Assembly: GCF_905475395.1 (NCBI RefSeq)
Contig: NC_058342.1
Location: 34,430,140 to 34,494,139 of the forward strand
Length of the DNA stretch: 64,000 nt
Origin: Chrysoperla carnea
Taxonomy: Eukaryota; Arthropoda; Insecta; Neuroptera; Chrysopidae
Direction of reading: 5' to 3'
In this document: positions 1 through 46,304 of the stretch, piece after piece
Position numbering within the stretch: position 1 is the stretch's first letter
Layout of the letters: each line of letters starts with the position of its first letter
The notes under the pieces: model-generated
Seen by the model: only the letters and a program-made list of their open reading frames with translations
The model's database searches: none
Told to the model about the DNA's origin: nothing
Translations under genes and position numbers: made by a program

Positions 1-649
1 TATGTTTGATATTATTGTTATAAAGTTTAAAAATAAACACATGTTCTGGCACTAAAATACCGCACTCATCAAATAATTAGTCGAAGAGCTCATGTATCAA
101 AAAAATACCACCATACATTCGGGGTTTTCATTGAATCGATTCTCCCTCGAAAGATTTTAGACCAGTCGTTAAAGTTAAACCAGTCGAAAGTTGATAATTT
201 TAGACCAGTCGTTTCTAAATGAAACTTCGATTGTCAAGTGTCAATGGTCGATTTGGAAGCCCGATTATTTTCCAATCTAAAATGTGTTTCTGAGAAAAAA
301 TGAAAGCTAATTGTCAGACGACAAGCGTCGAGTATAGGTCCCAATTATTCTCCAGAAAAATGAGTGTTTCTCGTCACTAATTTCATGGCACTTTGAGGCT
401 TCTTAGTAGATTCAAGTGATCATTTTAATACCAAAAAAGTAGCCTCAATTTATAATAGGGAATAATCCTGATGTCGAATTGGTCATATCACCCATAAAAA
501 TGTAAAACTAGACTTAATACCATGAGAAAATTTGAAAGTGAAATTAAAATTGATTAAAAAACGAAGAAGTTATAAGCAATCAAAGATTGCATTCAAAGAT
601 TTCCCATCTCCTTTTAGCAAAGCAAAGTTTTATATATATTCTCTATGGT

Positions 650-681
650 GATACCCACGTATGACGTCACTAGTGGGTATC
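650..681. promoter_or_regulatory. Inverted repeat enclosing a full CRE-type site
   Basis: Perfect 9-bp arms GATACCCAC (650-658) and GTGGGTATC (673-681) flank a loop that contains the palindrome TGACGTCA (662-669), the consensus for CREB/ATF-type bZIP factors. It is 5.8 kb from the yorkie start. Whether it is regulatory or part of a decayed repeat cannot be told from sequence. Confidence 0.25.
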
Positions 682-1458
682 TTTCTCTTTGTTTAATTAT
701 AAACTTTAAACGTTCATTAAATATTTTTAAAATTACGTTCAGTTAGAACTCCGAACTCCTATCGATTTAGTCCGATACCCTATTCGATACGATAACTTTT
801 ACCGGATTTTTTTTGTTCTAGAAATTAATTTTGATATCACAAAGACGTAATTTTTGATAGAACTTCCAAGTCAAAGTTTGGGTGACGTTCTAAGCTTTCA
901 AGTAAGAAAGTTTTGAAGAGAGATTATAAAGAATAAATATTTGAAAAATTTCAACAGCTTAGTTGTTTGAAACTGATTTTCGGCATAATAGCTCTTAGAC
1001 TATGTATCAGTAGTTTTGATTTTAACGAATTCTATGATCCAAGCGGTGCTGGATTTATATTTTAAAAATTTTCTCAGGGTTTTATATTTTGCGCGTATCT
1101 ATATTTACGTTTTAATGTAAATAATGCGTTATTTATTAAAAGACCGAAATACTCGTAAATCAAATTTCTCTTCGTGAGTATACATCGAATGAAAATTTAA
1201 TAATTTTAAAAATTCACTCGAGTTTTGAGTTTTAAGTCGAGAAAAAACTAATTTTTTAATGAATTTTTAGATATATTTACCTTAACAATCATTTCCTGAC
1301 GACACGGTGCTTTGAAGAAACTTATTTTTGAACTCTGAAAAACAAAATTTTTCGAGATTTTACAAAATTTCAAAAAAAAAATCGAAAATCGAAAAAAATG
1401 CGCTTTGAATGCTTTGAATTAAAAATGGTTCTGTACAATTTTTCGTTAAAATTAATGG

Positions 1459-1792
1459 TTAAGGTAGTACGAACACCAAGGCAATTTAAGATATAGGGTT
1501 GAAATTATTTTTATCTTATTTTCAACTTTGATGATGAATTTTGTTATAACTTCATGGATGTAGATGACAAATAAGAATAAAATTTTTCGATATCTGTCTT
1601 GGATTTCGAAATATCGAAAGCTTTAACAGTTAAACAAAATTTTCGATATTTTGAAAACTACGCCAGATATCGAAAAATTGTATTCTTACTTTTAGTCTTA
1701 TATCGTCAAGTTATAACATAATTCACCATCAAAATTGAAAATATATATTTTTTTAAATTTGTGTCCCCACTACCGTGCTCATACATCCTTAA
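1459..1792. mobile_element. Foldback MITE, family C (copy 1), TTAA at both ends
   Basis: The element begins TTAAGG and ends CCTTAA. Its two halves are imperfect inverted copies: the left half, with TTTTCAACTTTGATGATGAA and AAATTTTTCGATATCTG, recurs in reverse complement in the right half. Related copies lie at 10001-10647, 32898-33165 and 57251-57345. TTAA termini suggest a piggyBac-like origin (inference). Confidence 0.65.
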
Positions 1793-4700
1793 TTAGTCGG
1801 GCACAACAGGTTTTTATTTGTTTTCAATAATTTATTAAGGTTCTAACTTTAATTTAAATAGTTTTTTTTAATTTTCACCGACTAGTTTAGGAGAAATCTA
1901 TATGAAAACAAATAATCCATTTACCGTTAAATATACCTACTTTCCAAAGTCATTATTTAATTAATCAGGCAACCCCCACCCCCTTATCTCGTAAATTTTC
2001 AGAACTGATTTAGACTTAGTCCAACTTCATATAAAATTGCCTTAGTGGTCGTACATCCTTAAAAATTGTCAACCCCCAAACCCTGTCACAATAGCCCAGT
2101 TTGACCTGTAGTTAAGGTCTAAGAAAAGTTTTGCATAAAAGTTTTGAAAATGGAAAATTTCAAGAGTAAAATACAACACGATTTTTGCTTGTACACTCGG
2201 TAAATGCTTTGTTGATTTTTTTTTTTTTAAGAATTAATTTTAATGAAGCGCACTCCACAGGCTGGGACAATTTTATTGCTCAAATTGATAAAAGATGGTC
2301 AATTATCAGATATCTGAATCCACTCACTTGCTTTTAACTGCGTTTAATTTGATTAACAACAAATTTTCACTTGACCATATGATGAACTAACGGAACTGTC
2401 CACAAGTTCTTATTTATCAAACTGTTGAATGTATATTTCCAGAATAAAATACGGGAAGACTTCTTCCAATTTCAAATATCAGATGGATTCAAAATCGGTG
2501 CAAAAATATTTTGTGTAATATTTTGTTTTAAAAATATATTGTTTTTAAAATCACTTGCTAATTTGACAGTATTTTGATCATTTATAGTCGCACACAATCT
2601 TTTATAGTTTTTGATATCGTTCGCGTAGCGAAACGCTTGCGTCGAAATATTGATTTTATTTTATGCAAATATCGTACCAGGATATTTTTTTTGTGCGATG
2701 TGTAGTATTTCAAGGGTTTCTAGTTTCTAACTCGATTCGGAAAATTTATCCAAAAGACATTTAACCAGAATGGAAGCTATCAACAATAATGCCCCTTTTT
2801 TGGAAATCGACTTTTTTCGGGTTAGGGCGGCCTTATTTGACCCCGCACACTGGAGTATTTATACCAAAATGAAGGGATTTTTATGCTCAAAATTGATTCG
2901 AAAGAAAAAGAAGAAATTTGAAATTATAACGATTCTAGTTTCATAATTTGGCAACGGAACCCTAAAAAATCGAGTACGAACGCCACACAACTTTGGTATA
3001 CTCAAATGAGAAAAATCATTTTATACTTAAAGTTTTTAGCATTTTTGAGATCAATTAAAAATATATTTAGGAAACATTGAACAATTTTAAAATAAATTTT
3101 TTTATAATTTAGCTTTTCGTTAAAAAGCCTAAGCAAACATAATGCGTCACTTACGACATCTGTTAGTGAATTATACAAGTCATTAAAAATAGGTTTGAAA
3201 ACCGACTGTACTTATAGCAACATACATCTTATGGTTGCGCAATAGTAAGAAATACGAGTAAAATATATGTATGTAAGGAATCCGGGTGATTTACGAAGAG
3301 TAAAAACAAGGCAGAAAAGACAAATTTTTATAAGGAGGGTCGTATAAAAGGAGGTGTCAAGAGGATCTACGAAGATCAAAAATAAAACACGGCGCCGACT
3401 GATTGTCACATCGTCGAAAGGCCGCTGATTACAAGTGTCGTCAAGTCATTAAAGTAACTCTAAGTGCACTGTTTATGCAATGATAATAAAATCATCAAAA
3501 TATCTTTGAAATTGTTATGGAAATTTGAGCAAATCTCCGGAAATTATTCTTCGAAAACCGGAGAGTTGACAGTATTAGCCACGGCTTTATTCAAAATTAG
3601 GAAAAAGACTGATTTCAAAAACTTTTTCATATCCCTAGTTAGTTCGGTTTCCAAGACCTCACTATCTTTTATGCAATTACTGAATTAGAAAATATATTTA
3701 AAATTTTTAAACATGGATACCCTGCTAGTTCAATTTCTAACTAATAGGTAGAGTTACTTATCTTTTGATCAAAATAATTGATAATTAGTTCTAGTTGTTA
3801 ATCTTTAACCGTAGTTAATTTATGAATATTAAAACATGATGGTTGGAACAAGTAAATCTTAATAATTATGTTTTTATTTAAGATGAATCATAAAATATAT
3901 TTTTAAAATCGATTTCTAAACCCTCGTCTCAAATAAAACAAAAAATAAAATAGCCAAGATCTGAACCATTATTGAAAATCAGGTGAATTTCTTATATGCA
4001 ACAGGTGCATTTGTAAGTGGCGCCATTTAGAAGTTTATCATTCATAGCTAATGTAATAGAGTTCTAAAAGATATTTAAAAAAAACAACTTAATTTTAGAA
4101 ACAGTTCGAATTAGATCGAAAATCATTTTTAAACGATAAAATTTTTTTCGAAGTTTGTTATTTTCCGATGAGAAGTTTGATGGTATGAATGAAATATTGA
4201 ATTTAGAATTTTAAATATAACTCTAGTTTATATTTAGAATAACTCTATGATGGCACCAGATCGTCATAAAGCCGGAAGGCAATAAGGCTGCCAAGCAGCC
4301 GAGTAATAAGCAAGCGACCATGTAGCTTAAATAGAGGTACGGCATGAGGTGATACAGTCCGTCTATCTTGAGACTATAAACCATCTCTTTACCCCACTTC
4401 ACTCTATAATCTGTTATTCTCACACAACACAAGTAAACGTCTTAAACAGGGAGTGTGCGATACATACATGAACATTTGAAATGATCCGAAATTATTAAAA
4501 AATCAAATATTTGTTTATCTGAAAAATTCAAAGTTTGAAGATTTTTTCTGACTGTAACAATACTTTTTCTCAATTAAAAAATTATTAATTTTAGTTATAA
4601 ACTGGCTGATACCCACCCATTTTGCTGGACAGCTCCAAATATATTGGTCCGACGAAACAAATCTAAAAATCTTCCTATTATCATATTGTCATAACCTTAG

Positions 4701-4994
4701 AAAATATACTAACTGGCTTTGGCAACAGAGTGAGAACCACATCTCAAAGAAGATTGGGAAGAATAATAAATGAGAGAGCGTGATTATTATCCGTCAATAC
4801 GAGTATGCGCATTGAATATCATACTCTGGAACTGTGTTTCTCTGGCAGTTATTTGAATATTGTATTCTTGTCTTTGTTAATCTTCTCAGCGAATCAAAAA
4901 TGTACATACTTGATACACATTGGGCCTATATAATGATAGATAATCTAAGGTCTTAACATGTAGCTTAAAATGATGTTGCAAGGAAGAAGAAATA

Positions 4995-5630
4995 TTGGGT
5001 GGGCTGATAAGTTCGTATGTTGACACGTAGATGGCGCTACTAGTATTAAATCCATCTTATTTTTAGTTAATTCTAACCTAGAAAAGACATGTGTGTATAT
5101 TTGACAGCTGCCGTACTATTAGTTTAGTTTATGAGATACATCATTTTGAGTGAAGCAACTTGCTGTTTCATCAAAATTGCATGAATTGGGCTTTGAATTG
5201 CTTCCGCATCAACCGTATTCTCCCAGCGTCTTGTTCCTATTCTCAGACTTCAAGAGAATGCTCGATGGAAAGAGATTTAGCGCCGATGAATAGATAATTG
5301 CCGAAACTGGAGCTTATTTTGAGGTCAGACAAATCGTACTATGAAAATAGTATTGAAAAATAGTATGGTCGTTTATAATCGCTCTATCGCCCTCGAAGGC
5401 AACTTTTTGAACATTTAAATCGAATTTTACCAAAAAAATTTGTATTACTATGTTAGGTTACGAAAAATGTTGTCTCTCTGTCTTACTCGTATCTTAGGTT
5501 GTCAGTGTCTTACTTGTATTTTAAGTTAGGAGTCCGAGGGACTTCTGTAAGCCACATTTGCCTATGCCTGCTCTAGACGATACAGAACTCTTGATTGATT
5601 GATGTTAGATAATGAACTTTTCAGCCCAAC
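4995..5630 (+). mobile_element. Internally deleted mariner transposon
   Basis: The left end TTGGGTGGGCTGATAAGTTC is preceded by TA. The right end, read in reverse complement, is GTTGGGCTGAAAAGTTCATT and is followed by TA, so TIRs and the TA target duplication of Tc1/mariner elements are both visible. At ~636 bp it is about half the usual ~1.3 kb. The interior retains the C-terminal part of a mariner transposase (see 5165-5423). Confidence 0.85.
5165..5423 (+). pseudogene. Mariner transposase C-terminal relic
   Basis: Translated on the + strand, this reads HELGFELLPHQPYSP, then LFLFSDFKRMLDGKRFSADE, then an in-frame TAG, then IIAETGAYFE, and after a frameshift IALEGN. This is the order seen at the C-terminus of mariner transposases. 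The segment that normally follows YSP and carries the third catalytic Asp of the DD34D triad is deleted. With the stop and frameshift, the copy cannot encode active enzyme. Confidence 0.85.
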
Positions 5631-6107
5631 TATTACTATAAATATTTTAAGAGAAATGAAATAGTATGAATTTCAAGATAGTATGAATTTCATTGACACC
5701 GTTAGTATTAATAAATTTGAGTAAATGTTTGAATAAGTCCGTCTGTCCTCCTTTTTAGTGTTTGCGTGTCTTTGCGAGGCCAGAGTCCTCTACAGTGCAT
5801 TACACTTATCAATATCATTTGTTAATATACACAGAAGCAAAAGCAATGTGTTGTTTTAAGTCTGTCGTGTCTAAATTATGTATCTATGTTTATAATATTA
5901 TTTGTATCATAGAACAAAGCACCCACTATACATCACACAAACAAGTGGAACAAAGATCACAACAATTATATTTCAAAAGCCGATTATTAACGATCAGATC
6001 CGATTGTAGATATACATACATACTCTTTGATACATACACAACATTGCCTGAAACACACTCTCTGAAAAAAAAATATTAGAATAAATGAAATTTTATATAC
6101 TTAGTAG

Positions 6108-6145
6108 TCAGTTTTGTGCGGGTTTGATAGGGTGTAAGAGACGTG
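6108..6145 (+). promoter_or_regulatory. Candidate yorkie core promoter (Inr plus DPE-like)
   Basis: TCAGTT at 6108-6113 matches the arthropod initiator, and AGACGTG at 6139-6145 matches the ideal downstream promoter element. With A6110 as +1 the DPE starts at +30 rather than the usual +28, so spacing is off by two. It would give a ~348-nt 5' UTR containing a long T run (about 6151-6179). No TATA box is at -30. The start site is inferred only from motifs. Confidence 0.3.
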
Positions 6146-6457
6146 TGGATACCTTTTTTTTTTTTTTTTTTTTTTTTTTATTGTACACTTTTTTTTTTTG
6201 TTTTTCTCGGGGTATTTTGGGTACATAAAACTTTTGTGGTGATGTGTGGATAAAAAAAATAAATAAAAAGTTCAATCAAAATGGTAATTAAAACGAAATA
6301 AAAATTTCTCTTAAAACAAAAAATATATAAATTTTTTTTTGATGTGTTTCTTAAAACTAAACAATCCTTTAATTTAAGTTTGAAGTTTTTTAAAAGTTTT
6401 AAAAGTAATTCGTGTGAAATAAGTTTTATAAAAGTTGTTTTTTTTTTTTTATAAACA

Positions 6458-39506
<33,049 letters not shown>

Positions 39507-39688
39507 AAAAACAAAAAAACATATATTCAAACGTATTGTGAACTCAAAAAAAAAAGTTTATTAATGGTGGTGTGGGCTGTTGTTTTGGCTGTAGAAATAT
39601 ATACTCGACCCATCAAATTTTCATCAAAAAACATAACAACAACAAAAAAAACTACACGATATATCATTTTGGTGCTATTTTCAAAATA

Positions 39689-40078
39689 CAGTCAAAACCT
39701 GGTTATAACGACATTGGTACCGAGACCGTAAAAGTATCGGTCGCTTTAAATCGAACGTCGTTATAAGCGATATTCGATTAGCCTGTGAGCTATCAACAAG
39801 AATGGGCCTTTCGGGAACTAATTTGTTGACCTCTTTCAATCTAAATCATTCTTCTCCGAGAAAAAAATAAAAAATCGGATTGGGGGGCCTAAGTACGACC
39901 CTTTGCGTGCTCCAGTTTGTGTTTTGATAGTCGGGTTTTCATTTTTCCTCGTAGAAGGATGATTTAAATGAAAGATCCATCAAATTAGGCCCCCTCCTCT
40001 TACTGCCTCACTGCTTATAACGTCCGGACTTTGCAAATTCGTCGTTATAAACGATGTTATTATAACCAGTTTTGACTG
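39689..40078. mobile_element. Pogo/Tigger-like MITE
   Basis: Ends CAGTCAAAACCTGGTTATAA and, in reverse complement, CAGTCAAAACTGGTTATAAT, flanked by TA (39687-39688 and 40079-40080). CAGT...GTTATAACGA termini and a TA duplication are typical of pogo-type Tc1/mariner relatives. It lies 180 bp after the yorkie stop, so probably in its 3' UTR. Confidence 0.8.
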
Positions 40079-41767
40079 TATTTCCTCAACAAAAGCTCAG
40101 TCTTGTGTCTTCGTTAAAACAACAAAATAAGTGATGAGAAAAATGCGTGCGCATGATTGGACAAAACATAAAACAGTGCCTTAAGTTCAAATTTTCAAAA
40201 CACATCGAATTATTTACAAAAAAAGAAAAAGTTTGCTCAAAATTTCTTTTTTGTAAATACGTTGTGTTTTCATGCGTATAAATTGCTCAAAAAAAACGGC
40301 GCGAAAAGAGAGGAAATTTAAAATTGTATATATATTTAAACAATAGAAAATATTGGCAATAACGTTTTCGAATTGTCGAAAAAAAAATAACAATTACCGT
40401 CCTTGTAATAATGCCTTATTAATTTTTAAAAAAAATAACGCGAGTATGCAAAAAGAAAATGTTTTTTTTCGAAGTCGTGCAACTTTCGATGCAATAATTC
40501 TATATTTTCTAAGTGTGTACTCAAAAACGTAATTTTACCGTACGCAAGCTTATTTAAAGTTTTGCGTACTCATTAAAAATACGCATACTCATTTTATTAT
40601 CCGGATTACTTCCGGTTATTACTTTCAGACGTTTTTCAATTAAAATTTTCATCAGTCGGTATATAATTTCATTTCAAATGCGATTTTTTAATTGAAAAAT
40701 GCCTGGAAATTTGGTTAAGTAACAAAAAATCATGGCTAATTTATCAGATCAATAGTTACAGAATCGTTCATATCAAAGAGTATCTTCGGCTTCGACTGAG
40801 ATCATATGAATTAACGGAATAAATATTAGTCCTTAAAACGTTTGGTACACTTCAATTTAAAAAAAAAAAGGCTCAAATAAAGCTAAATCGTATTAAGCGC
40901 GTTCCCAAGCTTTCCTAAGCAGAGGATTGAGAATTTTTCCTTGTTTCAAAAATTTCGGGCAAAAACATTGCAAGAAAAGGGTGAGGTCTAGTTCTCGGTT
41001 GTTGCGTACTTTATACTGCGCATCAGGCTGTTTTTTGTTTTCAATTTTTAGTCTTTTGTTTCCCATTCATGGGATTGAATTGGAAATTTCCTAATGGAGT
41101 CTATTGGATTGAATTGGAATTCAATCGGAATGAATTGGAAATTTGAATCGGAATACAATCGGACTTTTTTATCAGGGTTAAATGTGGTTGTTTTCAATAA
41201 CTTAGACAGCCTGATGCGCAGTACAAAGTACGCAGCGATCGAAAATTAGACCCCGCCCAGATAGGCTTCGTAAATTCAGCCACAGGCGCTTATAGTTCGG
41301 CATAGGAGTTTCACGTCCTTATATATATGTTTGGTTTCGAGATTTAACTTCATCGAAGGATTTCAAGGTAAATTATCGGTTAAACATCAGATTTGGTGGG
41401 ATCTTTCTAAAATACGCTCAAATTCATGATCCAAAATGTGAAAAAGTGAATTCGAAGTGTACTTAGAAATTCATATGATATCAGTCGAATAATTAACGTA
41501 TTTCGAGTATTAAAAACGTAGAAGATGTTTTTTTCGAAGCAATGAATTATTTCTGTATATATTTAAACCGTCCAAACGTTGCCTTACTAAGTAATACTTA
41601 AATGTATAATGTAAGAAAATTTATTATAATTATTAAAAAAATGGAAAAATGCAAAAGAAGAAAAATTTGTGTATAAAAAAAACAATAAGAGAAGAACTTG
41701 TGAAGAAAACTGTGGAAAATAGTGCCTCACTGTGGAACATTATTTGTTTTTTGTTTTTAATTAATTG

Positions 41768-42022
41768 CAGTTTGGTTATAACGAAATTGAAAGGGCCGTT
41801 GTATTCGATGTCGTAGGAATTAATTTGGTGACCTTCTCCGAAGGAAAATGACAGACTCGTTGTCTCAAAACAAGCTGGAATACCCAAGAGCCGAGTTGGA
41901 ACTTCTAAATTCGACCTTTTTGTGTTCTATCTTGTTTTTTTTTAAGATCTTCAATTTTCCTCGAAGGAGGAAAATTTCTAGGCCCTGGTAACAACATACT
42001 GATATCGTTCTAACCTAAACTG
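41768..42022. mobile_element. Second pogo-like MITE
   Basis: Ends CAGTTTGGTTATAACGAAAT and, in reverse complement, CAGTTTAGGTTAGAACGATA; a TA follows the right end. Its interior resembles the 39689 element (CCTTCTCCGA, TTTTCCTCG blocks). Confidence 0.65.
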
Positions 42023-44891
42023 TAATTATATCGAGCAGTACTTAGCTTTACTGCCGTAGCAGTTTTTTTTTTTTAAATGTACTGATTTAATATTTTTCTT
42101 TTAATTTCGATATTATACAAAAAAAACAAAGATTTTTTTCTTTTCCTTTCTAGATTATAGGTTGTAATTTTCTCAAACGGGAAATTGATTTTGTACAAGA
42201 TTTTTGTGTTAAAAGAGAGGGAAATGTTAATTTTTATCGATAATTTAAATGTTATTGATGGGAAATTAACGAGAAAAACGGAGTTTTCTTCATGATTTTG
42301 AAACAGTAATTGTTTAAACATTCTGTTTATATCAAGTTTAATATCAGTACTTGATTTTTTTAACTTTTCAAATAGATTATTGGGCATCGACTCAATGAAA
42401 ATTCTGTTTAAATAAAAGGGTAATTTGTTACTATTTTGCAAGAACTACTGAAAATAAGAGACATATCGAAAAAATTAAGTATTTAATTACTCTGAGTATA
42501 CTGTGTTTATTGCCTGTCTCTGAGTATATTTATTTAACAGCTACGGCTGACGGATCCAACGACTTTTCTACATCACCTCTAATTTGAGTGCTCAATTGAA
42601 TCACAGCACTTTTGTTCCCCCCAAGTTGATTTTTTCATCTGGGAATTTAACCGGTAAATTGGTCTAGAATATCCTAGCTGCCGTACTAGACTCTTGTATA
42701 ACATACAAAATGTTCAACCTTCGAGAATTTTGGAAAAATCAAACATTTCTTGAAGGAAACTCCCTGAACAAAGGATTTTCTCATAAAAATTTTGTACAAA
42801 ATACAATTTTTGTTGTATCGTTTGTATGTAATTTTCTCTTTTTACAGAACAAATCAAAAGAAAGCAATGTTATTTTATACAGGGTGTATCAAATATTCGG
42901 GTAGCCAAATAATTTTGTATGTATATTAAATACTTTTCAAAAAAGTTTCATATACACACATTTCAACTACGTTTTTATTTGCATCCACATACTTGACACA
43001 CCCTGTGTATAATTATATATTATATTAATTTTACAAGCAATAATCTTGTATAAAAAAAAAATTAAAAAATTTTTATGGTGTAAGTAAATAAGCGAAATAT
43101 TAAAATATACAAAAAATTTAAAAAAATTATTATTATATAAAGTAAAGTAGTGTTTTTGCAATTCAAGTAACGACTCAGTACTCCATGCGCATGTGTGAGT
43201 ATTATGTCTGTTGTCGTTTTTGAATGTGCATGAAATAAAAAATTTATATATATATTTATATACATATATATAAATATTATTTATTATCTTAGAATGTATA
43301 CAAGCTTTTCTTAGAATTTTCTACGGGAAAATTTCCGGTTCTCTTTGATACTAAATTATCATCAATTCAAAATTTTAATGGATTGTTCTCAATTTTTGAT
43401 AACAAGTGAATATTTGTAACAAGAATCAATTTTCTCTACACGCTTTGCTCTGTCGTTATACTTTCGACATTACATAAATGTTAGAATTTCTGTGCCTTTA
43501 AAAAGTTATGCAATATTTTTTTAACTAGTTATATTTCCCCATCTTCCATGGTATCCTCAAAATCCGGCGTTCAAAAATCGCATTGTCATTTGCAGTATTT
43601 ATTACTCAAGATTCGGTTTCGGTTTTTTAATTTAACGAGTGTTCTTGAGTATATTCGAAAATTAGTTTGGGTCCAAATCCAAACCCTTTCCTTTTTTGTT
43701 TTGGTGCCTTTATCTGCCTTTTATGAACAGTGCCTTATTTTTTTTAAATAATTCATTAAAATTTAAGTATTTTTCTAAAGTACAAATAAATTATTGCCTA
43801 TTATATTCAAAATTATTGATGATTTTTAGTAATAAACAAAAAAACAACCTAACCCTCCACCACCCCCCTCTATTCTAAAATAAAAAAACAGTCACAGTAT
43901 ACTTTCTAAGATAAAAACAAATAATTCTTTGTAATTTTTATTATTTAAATAATAAATATAAATAAAAACATTTTTTCTAGATATTAATAATTGTATGTGT
44001 TGCTCTTTAAATATACAGGCTGGGTCAAAAATTTATACACTTTTAAAGTTGTACTAGCGAGTATATCGAATCAGGGGAGCGATGTAGATTGATCGCAATA
44101 AATTGCTTTAGTTCTTATTTCGCTTGCTCTTACCAATTACACAGTATTAATCTGTTAAACCTTCCGCAATTTTCAATGATTCAACATTCATGGAAAGGCG
44201 AACAAGACTTTGTGACTCCGTCACTCCGCGTGGTTCTCCCGTGAATAAGAGGTCCCTCTTCCCTCCCCCGTTTGGTATTATCGCTATGACGACTTCAAAA
44301 CTGCATAAATTTTTGTCCAGCCTATATAAAACAAAACAAAAAAACGTGTTTTTATACTACAAGTCTTTTATTTTTAAAAAAACATTATTAAACAAAAAAA
44401 CTCAATTTTAAAAAATAGAATAATAATTATTATAAATAAAATAAAGTAATTAGTGTCTCTCATTTTTAAATAAATCAAAAAATTCAATAATTATATGTCA
44501 TATATTGTATTTATAGGTTATACCATTTATATTAATTATATGTTTAGATGAGACATTTTGAACAAAGAAAATGTTTGTGGAAAATTAGTGTGTGCTATGG
44601 GTGTGCATGCATGTGATAAAAACTGCACGAGAAAATTTTTTGTTTAGTAGATTCATTCTCAATCTATTCTGGAAAAAAGGTGGTCGCGGGAAATCTCAAT
44701 GACCCAGGCACCCCTAAGTAATAAAATATATGTGCCCTGTTCGAAAAGTTTTTACAAAATTATTGATTTCATTCTCGACAAACAATTAAAAATGTATCGG
44801 GTTCTGAAACATGTTTCGAGATGATTTTTCTATTGTAAATCGCTAGGAAATCAATAAAAAACGAAGTTGTGGGCGCATCGTGAATTGGCAT

Positions 44892-45028
44892 CACTCTGTG
44901 TCAAATCAAACGCAAAAGTTGAACCATTCTAAGTGGCATTACTATTACATTACATGTAATTCACATATAATGCTATAGCTATATCACTTAGATTGGTAAA
45001 ACATGTGCATTTTATGTGACACAGAGTG
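44892..45028. mobile_element. 137-bp hairpin MITE
   Basis: CACTCTGTGTCA at 44892 mirrors TGACACAGAGTG ending at 45028. The arms stay complementary inward (TTCTAAGTGGC against ATCACTTAGATT) to a dyad near ATTACATGTAAT. Confidence 0.75.
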
Positions 45029-46274
45029 TTCATCAGTTCTTGTCGAACTAAAGACGGTCACATGACAGTTGTCAGTCGTGAGCAGATGATAATGACGTCT
45101 GCGCGGCTGGGTTTTTGATTATCGAATTGCTGTCGCAGTATTCGCAATTATTGATTTTTATTAATTACAACGAATGGACGCATAATAATTTTGCAAAGAG
45201 TTTTGGAATAAAATCTCAGAAACTGTCAATTTTTACTTTGACAGGTAGAAACTTTTGAGTTGAAAGTTCAAACTTTCGAAAAGAACTATGGATGATTCAA
45301 ATTCAATCTTTTCGTTTGGAATTGTGAAAAAATTTGATTGGGAATCAATTTGAGAACAACACACCCTTTACGATGAATTTTCTAGGGATGAAAAATAACT
45401 GAAACTTTCGCTGTTATTAAAACGTTATTAAAAAGATAGTCTTTTAAATATTTCGAATGCACTTGAATATTGAGAAAAATCGTTGAGTTTTGGAAGTGCT
45501 TGAGCACCGATGGCCCACACTAATTTTGGTAAACCTGTATATATTTTATCTACAATATTAATTTTACTTCGTGATATATCGAAACTAAATAACTGTTTAA
45601 TTTTTTAGGTGCAATTCACTTAGAATTTATAATTTACTTTTTTTTTTGTTAAATAGAGAGGATTTTTCTTTCAATTTTTCTTTAATTTACTATAGCGTCG
45701 CTCAATTTGATGCAAAAAAAAGAATTTTATTGTGAAAACTCTTGTTATATTCGTAAATTTTTATTTGTGAGAAGAAAAAGTGCCTTTTTTTCATATAATG
45801 AACTGAATTTTTTTTAAATAAAATTGCCTTAAATTAGAATTTTTTATGTAGAATTTTATTGGCTTCGTTATTTTTTTTTCCACGAAAATTATTTCTATTT
45901 TTTACTCATATTCGTTTCAAATCTTTATTAATCGAAATGGTTTTCGAAAAAAAAAAACAACGTTGTTTAATTTTGTTAGAATTTCTTAAAGAATTTTATA
46001 ATCAATATTTGTATTTGTAAAAGAAAATTACGTGCTCATTTTTATTCGAAATTAAGTTTTCTATCTCGAAAATTGTGATTATTTTTAAAATAAATCAGTC
46101 ACTATGTTAAATCTGCTCACACGGTTTTTAAATTATTAACTCTTTACTTTCTTAGCAAAGATACGAACCGTGTTTCATTTACAACCATTTTTCTATTTTA
46201 TTAACAGATGTCAGTTCATAAAAAAAAATTCGTTAACAAATCGAAGATTATTGCAATCGGAATTGACTTTAATT

Positions 46275-46304
46275 TTTTGTCTTCTAAAATTTTAGAAGAC
46301 AAAA
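46275..46304. repeat. Perfect 30-bp palindrome
   Basis: TTTTGTCTTCTAAAA at 46275-46289 is followed directly by its exact reverse complement. No flanking similarity suggests a transposon. Confidence 0.75.

Larger units (their letters stand above)
1..6107. other. Intergenic region upstream of yorkie
   Basis: I see no convincing exon here; the short open frames lack codon structure, family similarity and splice context. It holds the foldback element at 1459-1792, a mariner relic at 4995-5630, and a possible Helitron 3' end on the - strand near 4605-4640 (CCCACCCATTTTGCTGG, like the subterminal hairpin of the Helitrons at 30 and 34 kb). The rest is AT-rich unique or decayed repeat sequence. Confidence 0.6.

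Noticed and set aside
42073..42441. A 122-codon - strand open frame in AT-rich DNA
   Set aside because: Composition is almost all Lys, Asn, Ile and Phe as expected from AT-rich noise; no domain or splice support.
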